From CAXMRP01 sp964196155 (GTDB lineage Bacteria > Pseudomonadota > Alphaproteobacteria > Rhizobiales > Afifellaceae), in assembly GCA_964196155.1 (NCBI GenBank), contig CAXMRP010000001.1, positions 1-5,167 on the forward strand: a stretch of DNA of 5,167 nucleotides, read 5' to 3'. This document shows positions 5,003-5,167 of the stretch, in pieces. Under the pieces are notes generated by a model. The model was given only the letters and a program-made list of their open reading frames with translations, had not been told where the DNA came from and did not search any database. Positions within the stretch are counted from its first letter, which is position 1, and the number at the start of each line of letters is the position of its first letter. The position numbers and the translations under genes are program-made.

Positions 5003-5167
5003 ACTTGACCACGAAAGGATGGGCGCAAAACTGCACTGGACGCCGGAAAACATAATCGGCACCATATCGCTGAAAACGCTTCTGTTTTCGAATGATTACC
5101 GGCACATCGCCCTCAAGGGTATTCTGACATCGCTGGTGCTGCTGGCGCTTGGCGGCGCATTCGCCAT
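4992..5167 (+). CDS. Probable heme-copper oxidase subunit I (3' partial)
   Basis: The frame opens at ATG 4992 with GGGGAG (4979-4984) seven bases upstream, overlaps the end of the subunit II gene by 11 bases, and runs off the window after 58 codons. The visible N-terminus is MAHELDHERMGAKLHWTPEN, then LLFSNDYRHIALKG, then the hydrophobic stretch ILTSLVLLALGGAFA. This matches the layout of subunit I, where a short cytoplasmic segment with an S-T-D-H-K-like sequence precedes helix 1; here that element reads SNDYR. Position directly after a CuA subunit also supports the call. None of the heme or CuB histidines is visible, so the class (O2 reductase family or NO reductase) cannot be read. Confidence 0.75.
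   Translation, partial: MAHELDHERMGAKLHWTPENIIGTISLKTLLFSNDYRHIALKGILTSLVLLALGGAFA

Noticed and set aside
4328..5065. Long minus-strand open frame (245 codons) opposite the oxidase genes
   Set aside because: It lies entirely antisense to the CuA subunit gene, whose ligands and helices are unmistakable; the minus-strand product has no recognisable domain and arises from the G/C-biased codons of the + gene.
1..5167. tRNA, rRNA, CRISPR array or insertion sequence
   Set aside because: No cloverleaf, rRNA-like segment, regularly spaced repeat or transposase reading frame was seen on either strand.

Overview
The window is GC-rich bacterial DNA with genes packed head to tail, all on the + strand. 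It suggests a proteobacterium, most likely an alphaproteobacterium: a Ccm-type (System I) thioredoxin CcmG, codon use leaning to G/C in third position, and a CuA oxidase gene set. That placement is inference from gene content and style, not from a marker gene.

Layout. (1) 1-399: 3' part of ccmG/dsbE, cut by the window start. (2) 461-1204: ccdA, the membrane thiol-reductant carrier that would feed CcmG. (3) 1218-2105: a twin-arginine-type exported protein of unrecognised function with a Cys-rich RPCC...DCNHG core. (4) 2247-3470: a secreted protein joining an Asp-box beta-propeller to a C-terminal cytochrome c domain. It is preceded by a 141-base leader with small dyad symmetries, and its upstream in-frame ATG at 2106 is probably not the start. 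(5) 3471-3739: a gap whose first 49 codons stay open in the frame of the cytochrome gene and read like a Cys-rich protein, followed by hairpin potential. (6) 3740-4132: a small exported Met/Cys-rich protein, ending in a perfect 9-bp hairpin. (7) 4133-4363: a gap with no convincing gene. (8) 4364-5002: subunit II of a heme-copper oxidase with a complete CuA site of the ba3-like pattern, GTG start. (9) 4992 to the edge: the beginning of an overlapping gene that is probably subunit I.

How the genes fit together. CcdA moves electrons from cytoplasmic thioredoxin across the membrane. CcmG uses them to keep apocytochrome CXXCH thiols reduced for heme attachment. The propeller-cytochrome is a natural client of that pathway and could carry electrons to the CuA subunit. 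The unknown TAT-type protein and the small Met/Cys-rich protein lie between maturation and oxidase genes and could act in metal or thiol handling; this rests on context only. The most unusual points are the propeller-cytochrome fusion, the uncharacterised exported protein inside a cytochrome/oxidase locus, and the apparent coding continuation past the cytochrome stop codon. Whether the terminal complex reduces O2 or NO cannot be decided because subunit I is cut off.
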